Source: UBA9732 sp963621975
Lineage (GTDB): Bacteria > Spirochaetota > Spirochaetia > Sphaerochaetales > Sphaerochaetaceae
Direction of reading: 5' to 3'
DNA length: 64,000 nt
Assembly: GCA_963621975.1 (NCBI GenBank)
Contig: CAVFGI010000005.1
Coordinates: 1 to 64,000 of the forward strand
Position 1 is the stretch's first letter. Every line of letters starts with the position of its first letter. Under the pieces are notes generated by a model. It was not told the DNA's origin, did not search any database, and saw nothing but the letters and a program-made list of their open reading frames with translations. Shown here one piece after another: positions 8,043 through 17,061 of the stretch. The position numbers and the translations under genes were made by a program.

Positions 8043-9761
8043 TTACTCCATATTCATCAGTTTTGGTGTATGTTTATCCAAACCAAAGTAGACTTCTGCA
8101 ATGTTTGTGCAGTGGTCTCCAATGTGCTCGAGATGCTTGATATCATCTAAGATACAAAGTTGTTCTGCAACATTTTGGCTGCTGTTGGTAAGTTGTTTAT
8201 ATACAAGCTCTTGGATTTCAGTTCTGGTGTTGTTTACTTTCTCTTCAAAGAAGTTTGCTGTTTCCATTTCACTTTGTGTAATCTTTTGTCCAAGGTGGGA
8301 AGTTACAAAACTTAGATATTGCTGAACTAAGTTGCTGTATGCTTCAAGAATTTTGACGTTTTCATCGGACATTTTCCAGCCAGCTTTTTGCTTTTTGTCA
8401 AACAGCATGATTATGTCACAGCAACTGTCAGTGATAGATTCTATTTCGTCAATTACACGTAGCATTCCGCTTGTGCTTGTTCCGTATGGTGTTTCCTGAA
8501 TTTCACCTGTAATATGGCTGCATATTGAGGTTAGTTGCTCTTCCATTTGGTCTACGTAGTCTTCTTTGTGTTTTAAATTAGAGACAGTTTCAGAGATATC
8601 GGTATCTTGGGAATGTAGTGCTTTTGAGCAAGTTTCAAACATTTCGTTAGCTATTGCACACATCTTGCCAATTTCATCCTGGATTGCAGAGATGTAGACT
8701 TCTGGGGTGTCCATAACTGTGCCTGGGACGTATTTGAAGTGGTATGAAGAGTCCAAGTAGTCTTTCTTGTTTGGGATTAAGCGTGTTATGAGAGCTGCAT
8801 ATTGCTTGATGAATGGGGCAAAAAGGAGGGTGTTGATGATGTTAAACATACTGTGGAACATTGCAAGGAAGGTTGGGATTGTTGCATATAGTTCCTCTCC
8901 CTGCATGGTGTAGATATCGCCCGGCGTAATCATGTTTACAAATGCCATCATCCATTTAAGTAGTATGATTGATAAGATGGAGCCAATTAAATTGAATAGA
9001 ATGTGTGCCCAAGCTGCTCTTTTTGCGTTTGTGCTAGTTCCAATTGAGGCAAGGAAGGCTGTGATTGTAGTTCCTATGTTCTGTCCTAAAACCAGTGCAC
9101 AAGAGGCTGTAACGCCAATCCAACCTTGATATGCTAACGTTAATGTTATGGCCATGGCTGCTGCAGATGATTGAACTATTATTGTTAAGATTGTTCCAAT
9201 TACTACGCATAGGATTACCGTTGAAATTGAGCCGGCGTTCATCCTTTCAAGGAAACTTAATATTGCTACGTTTCCGGAAATATCGGGCATTGAAGATTGC
9301 AGATATTTAAGTCCTAAAAATAAAAAGCCTATTCCAAAAAGTATTTCTCCAATGTCCTTTTGTCGTGTTTTATTTGAAAAAAATAGCGGAAGACCTATGC
9401 CAATGAGCACTATTGCTATGTTTGTGATGTCCATTGAAAACCCTAAGGTTGCCATAATCCAACCGGTGACTGTAGTTCCAATGTTAGCTCCTAGAATTAC
9501 TCCTATTGCTTGAACTAAATTCATTAAACCTGCATTTACAAAACTTACTACCATGACGGTTGTTGCTGATGAACTGTTAATTATGGCAGTAATTACTATT
9601 CCAGTCATTATGGAAGTGAAGCGATTCCTTGTCATAAGATTTAGGACATTCTTCATTCTTTTTCCCGCTGTTTTTTGCAGGCCATCACTCATTTTCTTTA
9701 TTCCGTACAAGAATATTCCTAAACTACCGGCTATTTGGAGAATTGTATAAATTATCTGCAT
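8043..9761 (-). CDS. Na+/phosphate cotransporter family protein with C-terminal PhoU-like domain
   Basis: 572 residues of the NptA/YjbB family, which moves phosphate together with sodium across the inner membrane. The N-terminal 310 residues hold two inverted repeats of hydrophobic helices with the family signatures GxxLFLYGIKKMSDGL, VILGANIGTTVTGW and VLGQNIGTTITAF. The soluble C-terminal 230 residues are helical and PhoU-like (IQDEIGKMCAIANEMF..., LEHIGDHCTNIAEVYFG), probably regulatory. The gene lacks a Shine-Dalgarno; a -35/-10 pair places the transcription start on the ATG. It is transcribed alone, between convergent topB and divergent queH. Confidence 0.9.
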   Translation of the reverse strand: MQIIYTILQIAGSLGIFLYGIKKMSDGLQKTAGKRMKNVLNLMTRNRFTSIMTGIVITAIINSSSATTVMVVSFVNAGLMNLVQAIGVILGANIGTTVTGWIMATLGFSMDITNIAIVLIGIGLPLFFSNKTRQKDIGEILFGIGFLFLGLKYLQSSMPDISGNVAILSFLERMNAGSISTVILCVVIGTILTIIVQSSAAAMAITLTLAYQGWIGVTASCALVLGQNIGTTITAFLASIGTSTNAKRAAWAHILFNLIGSILSIILLKWMMAFVNMITPGDIYTMQGEELYATIPTFLAMFHSMFNIINTLLFAPFIKQYAALITRLIPNKKDYLDSSYHFKYVPGTVMDTPEVYISAIQDEIGKMCAIANEMFETCSKALHSQDTDISETVSNLKHKEDYVDQMEEQLTSICSHITGEIQETPYGTSTSGMLRVIDEIESITDSCCDIIMLFDKKQKAGWKMSDENVKILEAYSNLVQQYLSFVTSHLGQKITQSEMETANFFEEKVNNTRTEIQELVYKQLTNSSQNVAEQLCILDDIKHLEHIGDHCTNIAEVYFGLDKHTPKLMNME

Positions 9762-9767
9762 AAATTT

Positions 9768-9796
9768 ACTTTACAAGAAATTTACATAAGAATCAA
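9768..9796 (-). promoter_or_regulatory. Predicted leaderless promoter of the Na/phosphate transporter gene
   Basis: On the minus strand TTGATT (9791-9796), a 17-base spacer, TAAAGT (9768-9773) and then exactly 6 bases to the ATG at 9761. No ribosome-binding site is present. Confidence 0.6.
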
Positions 9797-9865
9797 TTAT
9801 GGTATCATTATTTTTTCTTATGTATAAAAGTTCTCTATCATGTATTCTAATTGCGATATTTAAGC

Positions 9866-9871
9866 TATAAT
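9866..9871 (+). promoter_or_regulatory. Consensus -10 box placing queH transcription on its ATG
   Basis: A perfect TATAAT ends 6 bases before the ATG at 9878. No good -35 is seen and there is no Shine-Dalgarno, which fits a leaderless message. Confidence 0.55.
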
Positions 9872-9877
9872 TTATTC

Positions 9878-10459
9878 ATGCACGAAAGGATACTTGTCCA
9901 CTGTTGCTGTGGTCCGTGTTCAACAAGCAGTATTCAAAGACTTTTAGATGAGGGCTATGAACCTGTGTTGTGCTACGGAAATAGTAATATTTGGCCTAAA
10001 GAGGAGAATGATAAACGTTATGTTGAGCTGTTGAAGGTCTCTCAATTCTATGGGGGTCTTGAAGTTATTAGGCAAGAATATGACCACAACAGTTGGCTTT
10101 CTTTTATCAAGGGTCTTGAAAAAGAGCCGGAACATGGAAAAAGATGCTTAAAGTGCTTTGAATTTAATCTTTATCAAACTTATCAAGAGGCAAAAAAACT
10201 TGGTATTGATAAGTTTACAACAACGCTAACTGTTAGTAGATTTAAGAAAAGTGAATCTATCTTTTCAGTTGGTGAAATTTTTGATGGGTTTACTAAGATT
10301 GATTTTAAAAAGAAAGATGGTTTTGCAAAGAGTGTGAAAATGTCTAACATGCTTGGTCTATACAGACAGCAGTATTGTGGTTGTGAGTTTTCGCTTGCGC
10401 AAAGTTCTAGTTCAGTAGGAGGTCAAAATAATGCCAAATGTAACAAAGACAAAATTTAA
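9878..10459 (+). CDS. queH: Epoxyqueuosine reductase QueH
   Basis: Catalyses the last step of queuosine synthesis, reducing epoxyqueuosine at position 34 of tRNA; the non-orthologous, cobalamin-independent counterpart of QueG. About 193 residues from the ATG at 9878. The family cysteines are present in three groups: HCCCGPCSTSS at the N-terminus, HGKRCLKCFEFNL in the middle, and YCGCEFSL near the end; these ligate an iron-sulfur cluster and a second metal site. I prefer this ATG to the upstream TTG at 9851 because it gives the usual QueH N-terminus and lies 6 bases after a TATAAT. Its 3' end overlaps the next gene by 29 bases, so it heads the operon. Confidence 0.9.
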   Translation: MHERILVHCCCGPCSTSSIQRLLDEGYEPVLCYGNSNIWPKEENDKRYVELLKVSQFYGGLEVIRQEYDHNSWLSFIKGLEKEPEHGKRCLKCFEFNLYQTYQEAKKLGIDKFTTTLTVSRFKKSESIFSVGEIFDGFTKIDFKKKDGFAKSVKMSNMLGLYRQQYCGCEFSLAQSSSSVGGQNNAKCNKDKI

Positions 10460-11645
10460 TAGGGGTGCTCTAATTGCTCTTCTTTTTTTCTTGCTTATTG
10501 GTTGTGCCTGTCTTTTGCCTATTAAATGGTATTTCAAAGTTGTTATTTCAATTTTTTTGATTTGCCTTTTTCTTTATATAAGACGTGGTTTCATTATTTT
10601 CTACAGAGCTGCTGTCAAGCTTAAGAAAGAAAACACTCCTGAAGTTTGGAAAATGATGAAAAGGGCTCTTTCTGCTCATGTAGATGAAGAAAGAACTGTT
10701 TTAATTGGTACTGCTTTTATTCAGCAGGATGATGTTGATTTTGGTGTTAATACTCTTGAATCCTTTATTCCAAAATGTAAGGATGAGCATTGGCGTGGTC
10801 AGGCAATCATTGCTCTTTCAATGGGATATTGGAAAAAAGGCCAATTAGACAAGGCTATTGAGATGCTTCAAGGTCTTAGAGAAAATGGCTATGTTGACGG
10901 AAATCTTCAAATTAATCTTGAAACCTACCTTCTTGAAAAGGGTGATTTAAAGGAAGCTAAGAAGCTTATTACTGAATCTAGAAAGATGGGTAGCGAGTCA
11001 AATGGTCTTTTGGATAACCGTGGTCTTTATTATCTTCTTACTGGTGACTGGAACAAGGCTGCTGAGGTTTATGATGAACTTATCAATGAGCGTAATGCTA
11101 GGTTCCCGGAGGCCTATATTCATGGTGCACAGGTAAAAATTCATGAGAAGAAGCTCTCTCAGGCCATTGATAGGATTGGTTGGGCTCTTTCTAAACGTTT
11201 TACAAATACTTGTACAATTAGCAAAGATTATGCTGAGCAACTTCTAAATGGTCTTGAAAATTCTGCTGATCCTACGGCTTTTGCAAATGCTATGGATTCT
11301 CATGTAAGAGAGGTTTCTTTGGGTATGCCTTTCCCTGGGCTTAAGTTTGACAGCGAGCATGAACTTGTGACTGAAAAAGTGAAAGAGGTTAAGAATATCG
11401 GCCTTGAAGATATCAAGAGTGAAGAGATTGAAGAAGATGAAGAAAGGGAGCCTAACACGGACATCACGGATGATGATTTGGCTGACTTGAATACTGATGA
11501 AGACCTCTTGGAGAACTTTTCAGATGAAGACGAGGATGAGGATGACGAGGATTTGCTTTCCACAGACCTCAATACAGATGTAACTGACGACGATCGCGAG
11601 CCTAATACTGATTTAACGGAAGACGACCTAAACGAAGATGAATAA
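10431..11645 (+). CDS. Membrane-anchored TPR protein with acidic repeat tail
   Basis: 404 residues, starting at an ATG after GGAGG inside the end of queH. Two hydrophobic helices (about residues 14-48) anchor it in the inner membrane. A cytoplasmic or periplasmic body of TPR-like helical pairs follows (GQAIIALSMGYWKKGQLDKAIEML; LLTGDWNKAAEVYDELI written in part). The last 75 residues are almost wholly Asp, Glu, Asn and Thr, with a duplicated element beginning REPNTDITDDDL. The TPR domain suggests a protein scaffold; the tail may bind cations or basic partners. It overlaps the next ABC gene by 8 bases. No specific function is assigned. Confidence 0.8.
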   Translation: MPNVTKTKFNRGALIALLFFLLIGCACLLPIKWYFKVVISIFLICLFLYIRRGFIIFYRAAVKLKKENTPEVWKMMKRALSAHVDEERTVLIGTAFIQQDDVDFGVNTLESFIPKCKDEHWRGQAIIALSMGYWKKGQLDKAIEMLQGLRENGYVDGNLQINLETYLLEKGDLKEAKKLITESRKMGSESNGLLDNRGLYYLLTGDWNKAAEVYDELINERNARFPEAYIHGAQVKIHEKKLSQAIDRIGWALSKRFTNTCTISKDYAEQLLNGLENSADPTAFANAMDSHVREVSLGMPFPGLKFDSEHELVTEKVKEVKNIGLEDIKSEEIEEDEEREPNTDITDDDLADLNTDEDLLENFSDEDEDEDDEDLLSTDLNTDVTDDDREPNTDLTEDDLNEDE

Positions 11646-13377
11646 ACTTTTAAGAAAATATCTTGGGATGTACAAGAGTCAGGTACTTCTTGTGTTGATT
11701 TTTGTGGCTTTTCAGGTTGTGGGAACGCTGGCGCTACCTACAATTATGGCCAACATTGTGGATGTGGGGCTACCTTCTGGTGATATGGGATATATCATGC
11801 AACAAGGTGCTCTTATGCTGCTGATGTCGCTTTTTCAAGTTGGCGCAATGCTTGGTGTTGGCTATTTTAGTAGTAGGGTATCTGCTGGTATTGGAAGGGC
11901 TATGAGGCACGATATTTTCGTGAATGCAGAGACCTTTTCTTCCAATGAAATGGACAAGCTAGGTGTGTCATCCATGATTGTAAGAAATACCAGTGACGTC
12001 ACTATGATGCAAAATTTTAGCGTGATGTTAATGCGAATGGTCATTGTTGCTCCAGTTATGTGTGTTGGTAGCGTGATTCTGGCTCTTAACATTAATAAGG
12101 AACTTGCCAAGATTTTGTTGGTATCTATTCCTCTTTTGGTTCTGCTTTTTGTTTCAATTATTTTCTTTGCAACTAGACTTTTTGATGATTTAAAAAAGAA
12201 AAACGATAAGCTGAATCTTCTTTTGAGAGAGCATATATCCGGAACTCGTGTTATTAGAGCTTTTGTAAACCAAAAAACTGAACAGGAAAAGTTTGAAAAA
12301 GGGAACATGGACCTTTTTAAGGTTTCACTTAAGGTCTTGAGAATTGTGTCATCTGCAATGCCTGGAATGATGCTCATAATTAACATGTCCACTGTTGCTG
12401 TTTGTTATTTTGGTGCAATACAGGTTGAAGCTGGAGGACTTCAGGTTGGCCAGCTTATGAGCTTTATTCAGTATGTGACCCAAATTCTTTCAAGTCTTGG
12501 TATGTTAAGCATGCTTATGGTGATTCTTCCCCGCGCGAATATTAGTGCAAAGAGAATTAACGAGGTCTTGGAAATCAAAACGGTAATCTCTGAGCCTGAA
12601 AATCCAAAGGTGCCAGAAAATACGTCAGGAACCCTTGAATTCAGAAATGTGTCTTTCTCTTACCCGGGAAGCGACGCTCCTGTTCTCTCCAACATAAGCT
12701 TTACAGCAGAAGGCGGAAAGACTACAGCAATAATTGGCTCTACAGGATGTGGAAAAAGTACTCTACTTTCTCTTGTTCCACGATTATACGATGTCTCAGA
12801 GGGATCCGTGCTTCTAGATGGCCTAGATTTGCGAGATTTCTCAATTAGCAATTTACGCTCAAGAATTGGTTACGTTCCACAAAAAGGCTACCTCTTTACA
12901 GGCACAATTGCAGACAACGTGCGTTTTGGCTGTCCTCAGGCCACAGATGAGCAAGTTGAGAATGCCCTGAAAACGGCACAAGCCTGGGATTTTGTCTCGC
13001 AAAAAGAAAACGGGGTGAATGAAGAAATCTCTCAAGGGGGCAAGAACGTCTCTGGAGGACAAAAACAACGTCTTGCCATAGCCCGCGCCATAGTTCGCGA
13101 CTGTGAACTTTACATCTTTGATGATAGCTTCTCTGCCCTAGATTTTGAAACCGATTCCCGCCTGCGTGCTGCACTTTCAAAGGACAGCAGGCTAGGGAAG
13201 GCCACACGCATAATTGTGGCACAAAGAGTCAGCACAATTATGGATGCCGATAGTATTGTAGTGTTAGATAATGGAAAAATAGTAGGCAAGGGAAGTCACA
13301 AAGACCTTCTAAAGAGTTGTCCCTTGTATTATGAGATTGCATCAAGTCAGCTAAGCGAGGAGGAATTAAACAAATGA
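11638..13377 (+). CDS. ABC exporter half-transporter, degenerate-site subunit
   Basis: 579 residues: an N-terminal six-helix ABC transmembrane domain and a C-terminal nucleotide-binding domain. Walker A is GSTGCGKST (Lys373), the signature NVSGGQKQR is canonical, but the catalytic glutamate after Walker B is Asp (FDDSFSALD, Asp496) and the switch histidine is Gln (VAQRVST, Gln529). That combination marks the subunit supplying the degenerate ATP site of heterodimeric exporters such as TM287/288 and BmrCD. It overlaps the TPR gene by 8 bases and its partner gene by the ATGA junction. The exported substrate (drug, lipid or peptide) is not evident. Confidence 0.92.
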   Translation: MNKLLRKYLGMYKSQVLLVLIFVAFQVVGTLALPTIMANIVDVGLPSGDMGYIMQQGALMLLMSLFQVGAMLGVGYFSSRVSAGIGRAMRHDIFVNAETFSSNEMDKLGVSSMIVRNTSDVTMMQNFSVMLMRMVIVAPVMCVGSVILALNINKELAKILLVSIPLLVLLFVSIIFFATRLFDDLKKKNDKLNLLLREHISGTRVIRAFVNQKTEQEKFEKGNMDLFKVSLKVLRIVSSAMPGMMLIINMSTVAVCYFGAIQVEAGGLQVGQLMSFIQYVTQILSSLGMLSMLMVILPRANISAKRINEVLEIKTVISEPENPKVPENTSGTLEFRNVSFSYPGSDAPVLSNISFTAEGGKTTAIIGSTGCGKSTLLSLVPRLYDVSEGSVLLDGLDLRDFSISNLRSRIGYVPQKGYLFTGTIADNVRFGCPQATDEQVENALKTAQAWDFVSQKENGVNEEISQGGKNVSGGQKQRLAIARAIVRDCELYIFDDSFSALDFETDSRLRAALSKDSRLGKATRIIVAQRVSTIMDADSIVVLDNGKIVGKGSHKDLLKSCPLYYEIASSQLSEEELNK

Positions 13378-15170
13378 GTAGAAGAAACCCTCCACGTGAA
13401 GGCGAAAAAGCCAAAAATGCAAAGCTTGCAAGTCAGAAGCTTTTAAAGAGACTAAAACCATATCTTCCATTATTTGTTTTAGCCTTCTTTTGTGCTTTTG
13501 TTGGTGTAATGTGTACCTCATTAGCTCCAAAAGTATTAGGCAAAGCCATCAATGTTATTACAGACGGCGTGCAAACAGGTACTTTTAATTGGACTCTTAT
13601 TGGAAAATTCATACTAATTTTGATTGCTCTCTACTTGGTTAACCCTTTGTTCAGATTTGCTCAACATTGGATTTTAGCCTTCCTTTCTCAAAAGATTTCT
13701 AGAGGTCTTGTAAGTGAAGTGAACGCAAAACTGGACAAACTTCCGTTGAGCTATTTTGACGGCAGAACCCAAGGCGAGATTATGAGTAGAGTGACAAATG
13801 ATGTTGATGTCATAGACCAAAGCATTCAAGAAGGCATAAGCCAAGCAATTGTTAGCTTGTTCACAGTTGTTTGTGTTCTTGTCATGATGTTTTCAATAAA
13901 TGCCATCATGTCTCTAGTATGCTTGATTACCATTCCACTTGTGGTTCTAATTGTTTCTATTGTAGTTAAATGCACACAAAAGTTCTTCCTAGCAAACCAG
14001 AAAAACCTAGGAAAGTTAAATGGACATGTAGAAGAACTCTATGGAGGTCACTCTATAGTCAAAACATTTAACCATGAGCAGCAAGCCATAGAGCAATTTG
14101 ATGCAATCAATGAAGAGCTATATACTGCAGGTTGGAAGAGCAATTTCTACAGTTCTGTCATTCATCCTCTTACAAACTTTGCCGGAAACCTAGGCTATAT
14201 TTTAGTAGTTGTAGTAGGAGCCTCACTTGCGGCAACCGGTGAGTTGGCTATTGGCGATATTCAAGCCTTTGTCCAATATGTTAAGAGATTTAACATGCCA
14301 ATTCAGGAAATTACCAACATTGCTAACGTTTTCCAGAGTACAATGGCCGCAGCAGAAAGAGTCTTTGAAATCCTTGAAGAACCTGAAGAAGTTGATAATG
14401 GAACTCAAAGTTCAGTTCCTGCCAATGGGAATATTGAATTTGATAATGTTTACTTTAGCTATGAACAAGATAAACCTTTGATAGAAAACTTCAACCTCAA
14501 GGTAAAAGCAGGTAGCAAGATAGCAATTGTTGGTCCTACAGGAGCTGGTAAAACAACTTTGATAAATCTCATTATGAGATTTTATGATGTGAATAAAGGT
14601 TCTATAAAAGTAGATGGAATTGATGTAAGAGATTGGCCTCGCGATGTCCTAAGAGACCAGTTTGGTATGGTTTTACAAGACACGTGGTTGTTTGAGGGTA
14701 CTATTGCTGAAAATATCGCCTATGGAGCGGGAACCGGAGAAGTGGATATGAACAAGGTAAAACGCTGTGCCCAGCTTGCATGTGCAGACCATTTTATTGA
14801 GACGCTTCCTGGTGGATATGAGTTTAAAATCAACGAAGAAGCCAGTAACATTAGTCAAGGAGAGAAACAGCTTATTACTATTGCCAGAGCATTTATGAGT
14901 AATCCTCGTATTCTTATTTTAGATGAGGCTACTAGTAATGTTGATACAAGAACAGAGCGTCTTGTTCAGCAAGCTATGATAAATCTTATGGAAGGTAGAA
15001 CTAGCTTCATTATTGCACATAGACTATCTACAATAAGAGATGCAAGTCTTATTCTGGTAATAGATAAGGGAAATATTGTTGAACAAGGAAAACACAACGA
15101 ACTCTTGGCAAAAAGAAGTTTTTATTACAATCTATATGTAAGTCAATTTAAGGGAGCTGCGGAGTTTTAA
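13374..15170 (+). CDS. ABC exporter half-transporter, catalytic-site subunit
   Basis: 598 residues, same domain order as its partner. It has Walker A GPTGAGKTT (Lys393), a canonical catalytic glutamate in LDEATSNVD (Glu518) and the switch histidine in IAHRLST (His549), but a divergent signature, NISQGEKQ in place of LSGGQ. Pairing its Walker motifs with the partner's normal SGGQ gives one consensus ATP site, and the reverse pairing gives one degenerate site. The ATGA overlap (13374-13377) ties translation of the two subunits, consistent with 1:1 assembly in the inner membrane. Confidence 0.92.
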   Translation: MSRRNPPREGEKAKNAKLASQKLLKRLKPYLPLFVLAFFCAFVGVMCTSLAPKVLGKAINVITDGVQTGTFNWTLIGKFILILIALYLVNPLFRFAQHWILAFLSQKISRGLVSEVNAKLDKLPLSYFDGRTQGEIMSRVTNDVDVIDQSIQEGISQAIVSLFTVVCVLVMMFSINAIMSLVCLITIPLVVLIVSIVVKCTQKFFLANQKNLGKLNGHVEELYGGHSIVKTFNHEQQAIEQFDAINEELYTAGWKSNFYSSVIHPLTNFAGNLGYILVVVVGASLAATGELAIGDIQAFVQYVKRFNMPIQEITNIANVFQSTMAAAERVFEILEEPEEVDNGTQSSVPANGNIEFDNVYFSYEQDKPLIENFNLKVKAGSKIAIVGPTGAGKTTLINLIMRFYDVNKGSIKVDGIDVRDWPRDVLRDQFGMVLQDTWLFEGTIAENIAYGAGTGEVDMNKVKRCAQLACADHFIETLPGGYEFKINEEASNISQGEKQLITIARAFMSNPRILILDEATSNVDTRTERLVQQAMINLMEGRTSFIIAHRLSTIRDASLILVIDKGNIVEQGKHNELLAKRSFYYNLYVSQFKGAAEF

Positions 15171-15175
15171 TTCTG

Positions 15176-16756
15176 ATGCGTAAGTTTTTAAAATTTATTA
15201 CAGGCAGAATGGCATGGACCATCCTCTTTTTCTTAATACAAATAATCATCATTTTTTTCACATTAAAGTACGCAGAGAGTTCCTTTGGTCTTTCCGTTTT
15301 TAACTTTTTTTTGGGGTTTGTTGTTTCTTTTGCCATCTTTACTAGAAACGACGCCCCCGAGTATAAACTTTCTTGGATTCTTTTAATCTCCGTTTTTCCA
15401 ATCTTTGGCTGTTTTATGTATCTTATTTTTGGAAACAAAAAGAGAGGTAGATGGGAAAAAAGGAAAATCAAAAACTATCAAGAGTTAATGAAAGAACACA
15501 AAATTGGAGAGTTCAGTGATGATCCCAGTGATGATCCCAAAGATTTGGTAGTCACAGAAGTTCCAGAGAACGTATCAGGATTAACTGAAATCCAATTAGA
15601 AGATATTAGGCTTCAACATTATTTGACTCACCTAACTGGCAGTGTTCCATCAACATCAACAGAAGTTACCTATTATTCTCTTGGCGATTATTGCTATCCT
15701 GTAATGCTTGAGGAACTTAAAAAAGCCAAGAAGTTCATCTTTCTTGAGTATTTTATTTATGCGGAAGGCGATTTTTGGGATAGTGTTCTACAAATTCTAA
15801 AGGATAAGGTCTCTCAGGGTGTTGATGTTAGACTCATGTATGATGACATGGGTAGCATTGGTACTCTTCCGTATAAATACTACCTTCAATTGCGTAAATA
15901 TGGCATAAAAGCAGTGGCATTTAACCCTGTTAGGCCACGATTGAACCCAAGATTAAATTACAGAGACCATAGAAAAGTCTGTATTATTGACGGAAATACA
16001 GCAATCAGTGGTGGCATTAATATTGCCGATGAATACATAAATCGCAAAATTCGCTTTGGACATTGGAAGGATAATGCTTTTATCCTACGAGGTAGTGGAG
16101 TTTGGAATTATACTTTCATGTTCTTGCAACTTTGGTTGTTTGCTGCACCAAAAAAATATTTCGTTGAAGACTTTTCTTTGTACTATCCCACTGAAAAAAG
16201 GAGCAATGACGGCGTTATTCAAAGTTTTGGAGATAGCCCTCTTGACGATTTTAACGTTGCAGAAAATGCCTATATTCATGTACTCAATATAGCAAAGAAA
16301 TACGTTTGGATTAGTACACCATATCTAATTCTTGATACTGCAATGATTAACGCCCTAATTCTTGCAGCACAATCTGGCGTAGATGTCCGCATCATCACTC
16401 CAGCCATCCCAGACAAGAAAATTGTGAATGCTCTAACTAAGGCAAACTACCCACAACTACTTTCTAATGGTGTCCGCATTTTTGAATATATTCCCGGCTT
16501 TATCCACTCCAAGATGTTTGTAAGCGATGACCAGCGTGCAATAGTTGGCACCACCAACATGGACTTCAGGTCATTCTTCTTGCACTTTGAAAGTGGCTCC
16601 GTGTTTTATGGTGGCAGCATGGTCTCTTCCGTTAAGACCGATTTTCTTGAAACCTTTGAGCTATGCGAAGAAGTTACGCTGTCATCTGTAAAAAAACGTT
16701 CTTGGCTAATGAAACTAACAGGTCAAGTTGCTAAACTTGTTGCACCTTTATTATAA
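15176..16756 (+). CDS. cls: Cardiolipin synthase (phospholipase D family)
   Basis: Transfers a phosphatidyl group between phosphatidylglycerol molecules to make cardiolipin at the inner membrane. 526 residues with two N-terminal membrane helices (PLDc_N type, LLISVFPIFGCFMYLIFG) and two HxKx4D motifs, HRKVCIID in the middle and HSKMFVSD near the end, with the conserved TTNMDFRSF following the second. It begins 6 bases after the ABC exporter, with GGAG about 11 bases upstream, and is probably cotranscribed. A link between cardiolipin synthesis and the exporter is possible but not shown. Confidence 0.9.
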   Translation: MRKFLKFITGRMAWTILFFLIQIIIIFFTLKYAESSFGLSVFNFFLGFVVSFAIFTRNDAPEYKLSWILLISVFPIFGCFMYLIFGNKKRGRWEKRKIKNYQELMKEHKIGEFSDDPSDDPKDLVVTEVPENVSGLTEIQLEDIRLQHYLTHLTGSVPSTSTEVTYYSLGDYCYPVMLEELKKAKKFIFLEYFIYAEGDFWDSVLQILKDKVSQGVDVRLMYDDMGSIGTLPYKYYLQLRKYGIKAVAFNPVRPRLNPRLNYRDHRKVCIIDGNTAISGGINIADEYINRKIRFGHWKDNAFILRGSGVWNYTFMFLQLWLFAAPKKYFVEDFSLYYPTEKRSNDGVIQSFGDSPLDDFNVAENAYIHVLNIAKKYVWISTPYLILDTAMINALILAAQSGVDVRIITPAIPDKKIVNALTKANYPQLLSNGVRIFEYIPGFIHSKMFVSDDQRAIVGTTNMDFRSFFLHFESGSVFYGGSMVSSVKTDFLETFELCEEVTLSSVKKRSWLMKLTGQVAKLVAPLL

Positions 16757-16773
16757 GAAACGGAGGTTTTTTG

Positions 16774-17061
16774 ATGGATGACAATCTTCAAGAATTGATT
16801 GATATTTTTGCCCGTACTACCGACAAACAAAGCATGCGTAAACTCTTTGAAGAACTCTTTTCCTCAACTGAAATCACCGATATCGCTAAGCGTTGGTATA
16901 TCATGAAGGAGCTATACAAAGGTAAACCGCAAAGGCGCATTGCACAAGAAATGGAAGTAAGTCTTTGCAAAATCACTAGAGGTTCAAAAATTCTTAAAGA
17001 TTCCGAGTCTATTTTTAAGGCCATCCTCAGTGATATGTATGATGACCAATATCATATTTAG
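16774..17061 (+). CDS. TrpR-family DNA-binding protein
   Basis: 95 residues from the ATG at 16774, with GGAGG seven bases upstream; the TTG three bases earlier is unlikely. It is all-helical with the TrpR/YerC layout: LFEELFSSTEITDIAKRW, then a helix-turn-helix GKPQRRIAQEMEVSLCKITRGSKIL. The TRGS element at the recognition helix matches the Escherichia coli Trp repressor more closely than YerC. No tryptophan genes are in the window, so the regulated target is unknown. It closes the queH-to-cls run, and its stop codon overlaps that of the convergent helicase by three or four bases. Confidence 0.8.
   Translation: MDDNLQELIDIFARTTDKQSMRKLFEELFSSTEITDIAKRWYIMKELYKGKPQRRIAQEMEVSLCKITRGSKILKDSESIFKAILSDMYDDQYHI

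Noticed and set aside
11300..11572. Serine-rich 90-residue frame opposite the TPR gene tail
   Set aside because: It is the complement of the acidic Asp/Glu tail; a composition shadow.
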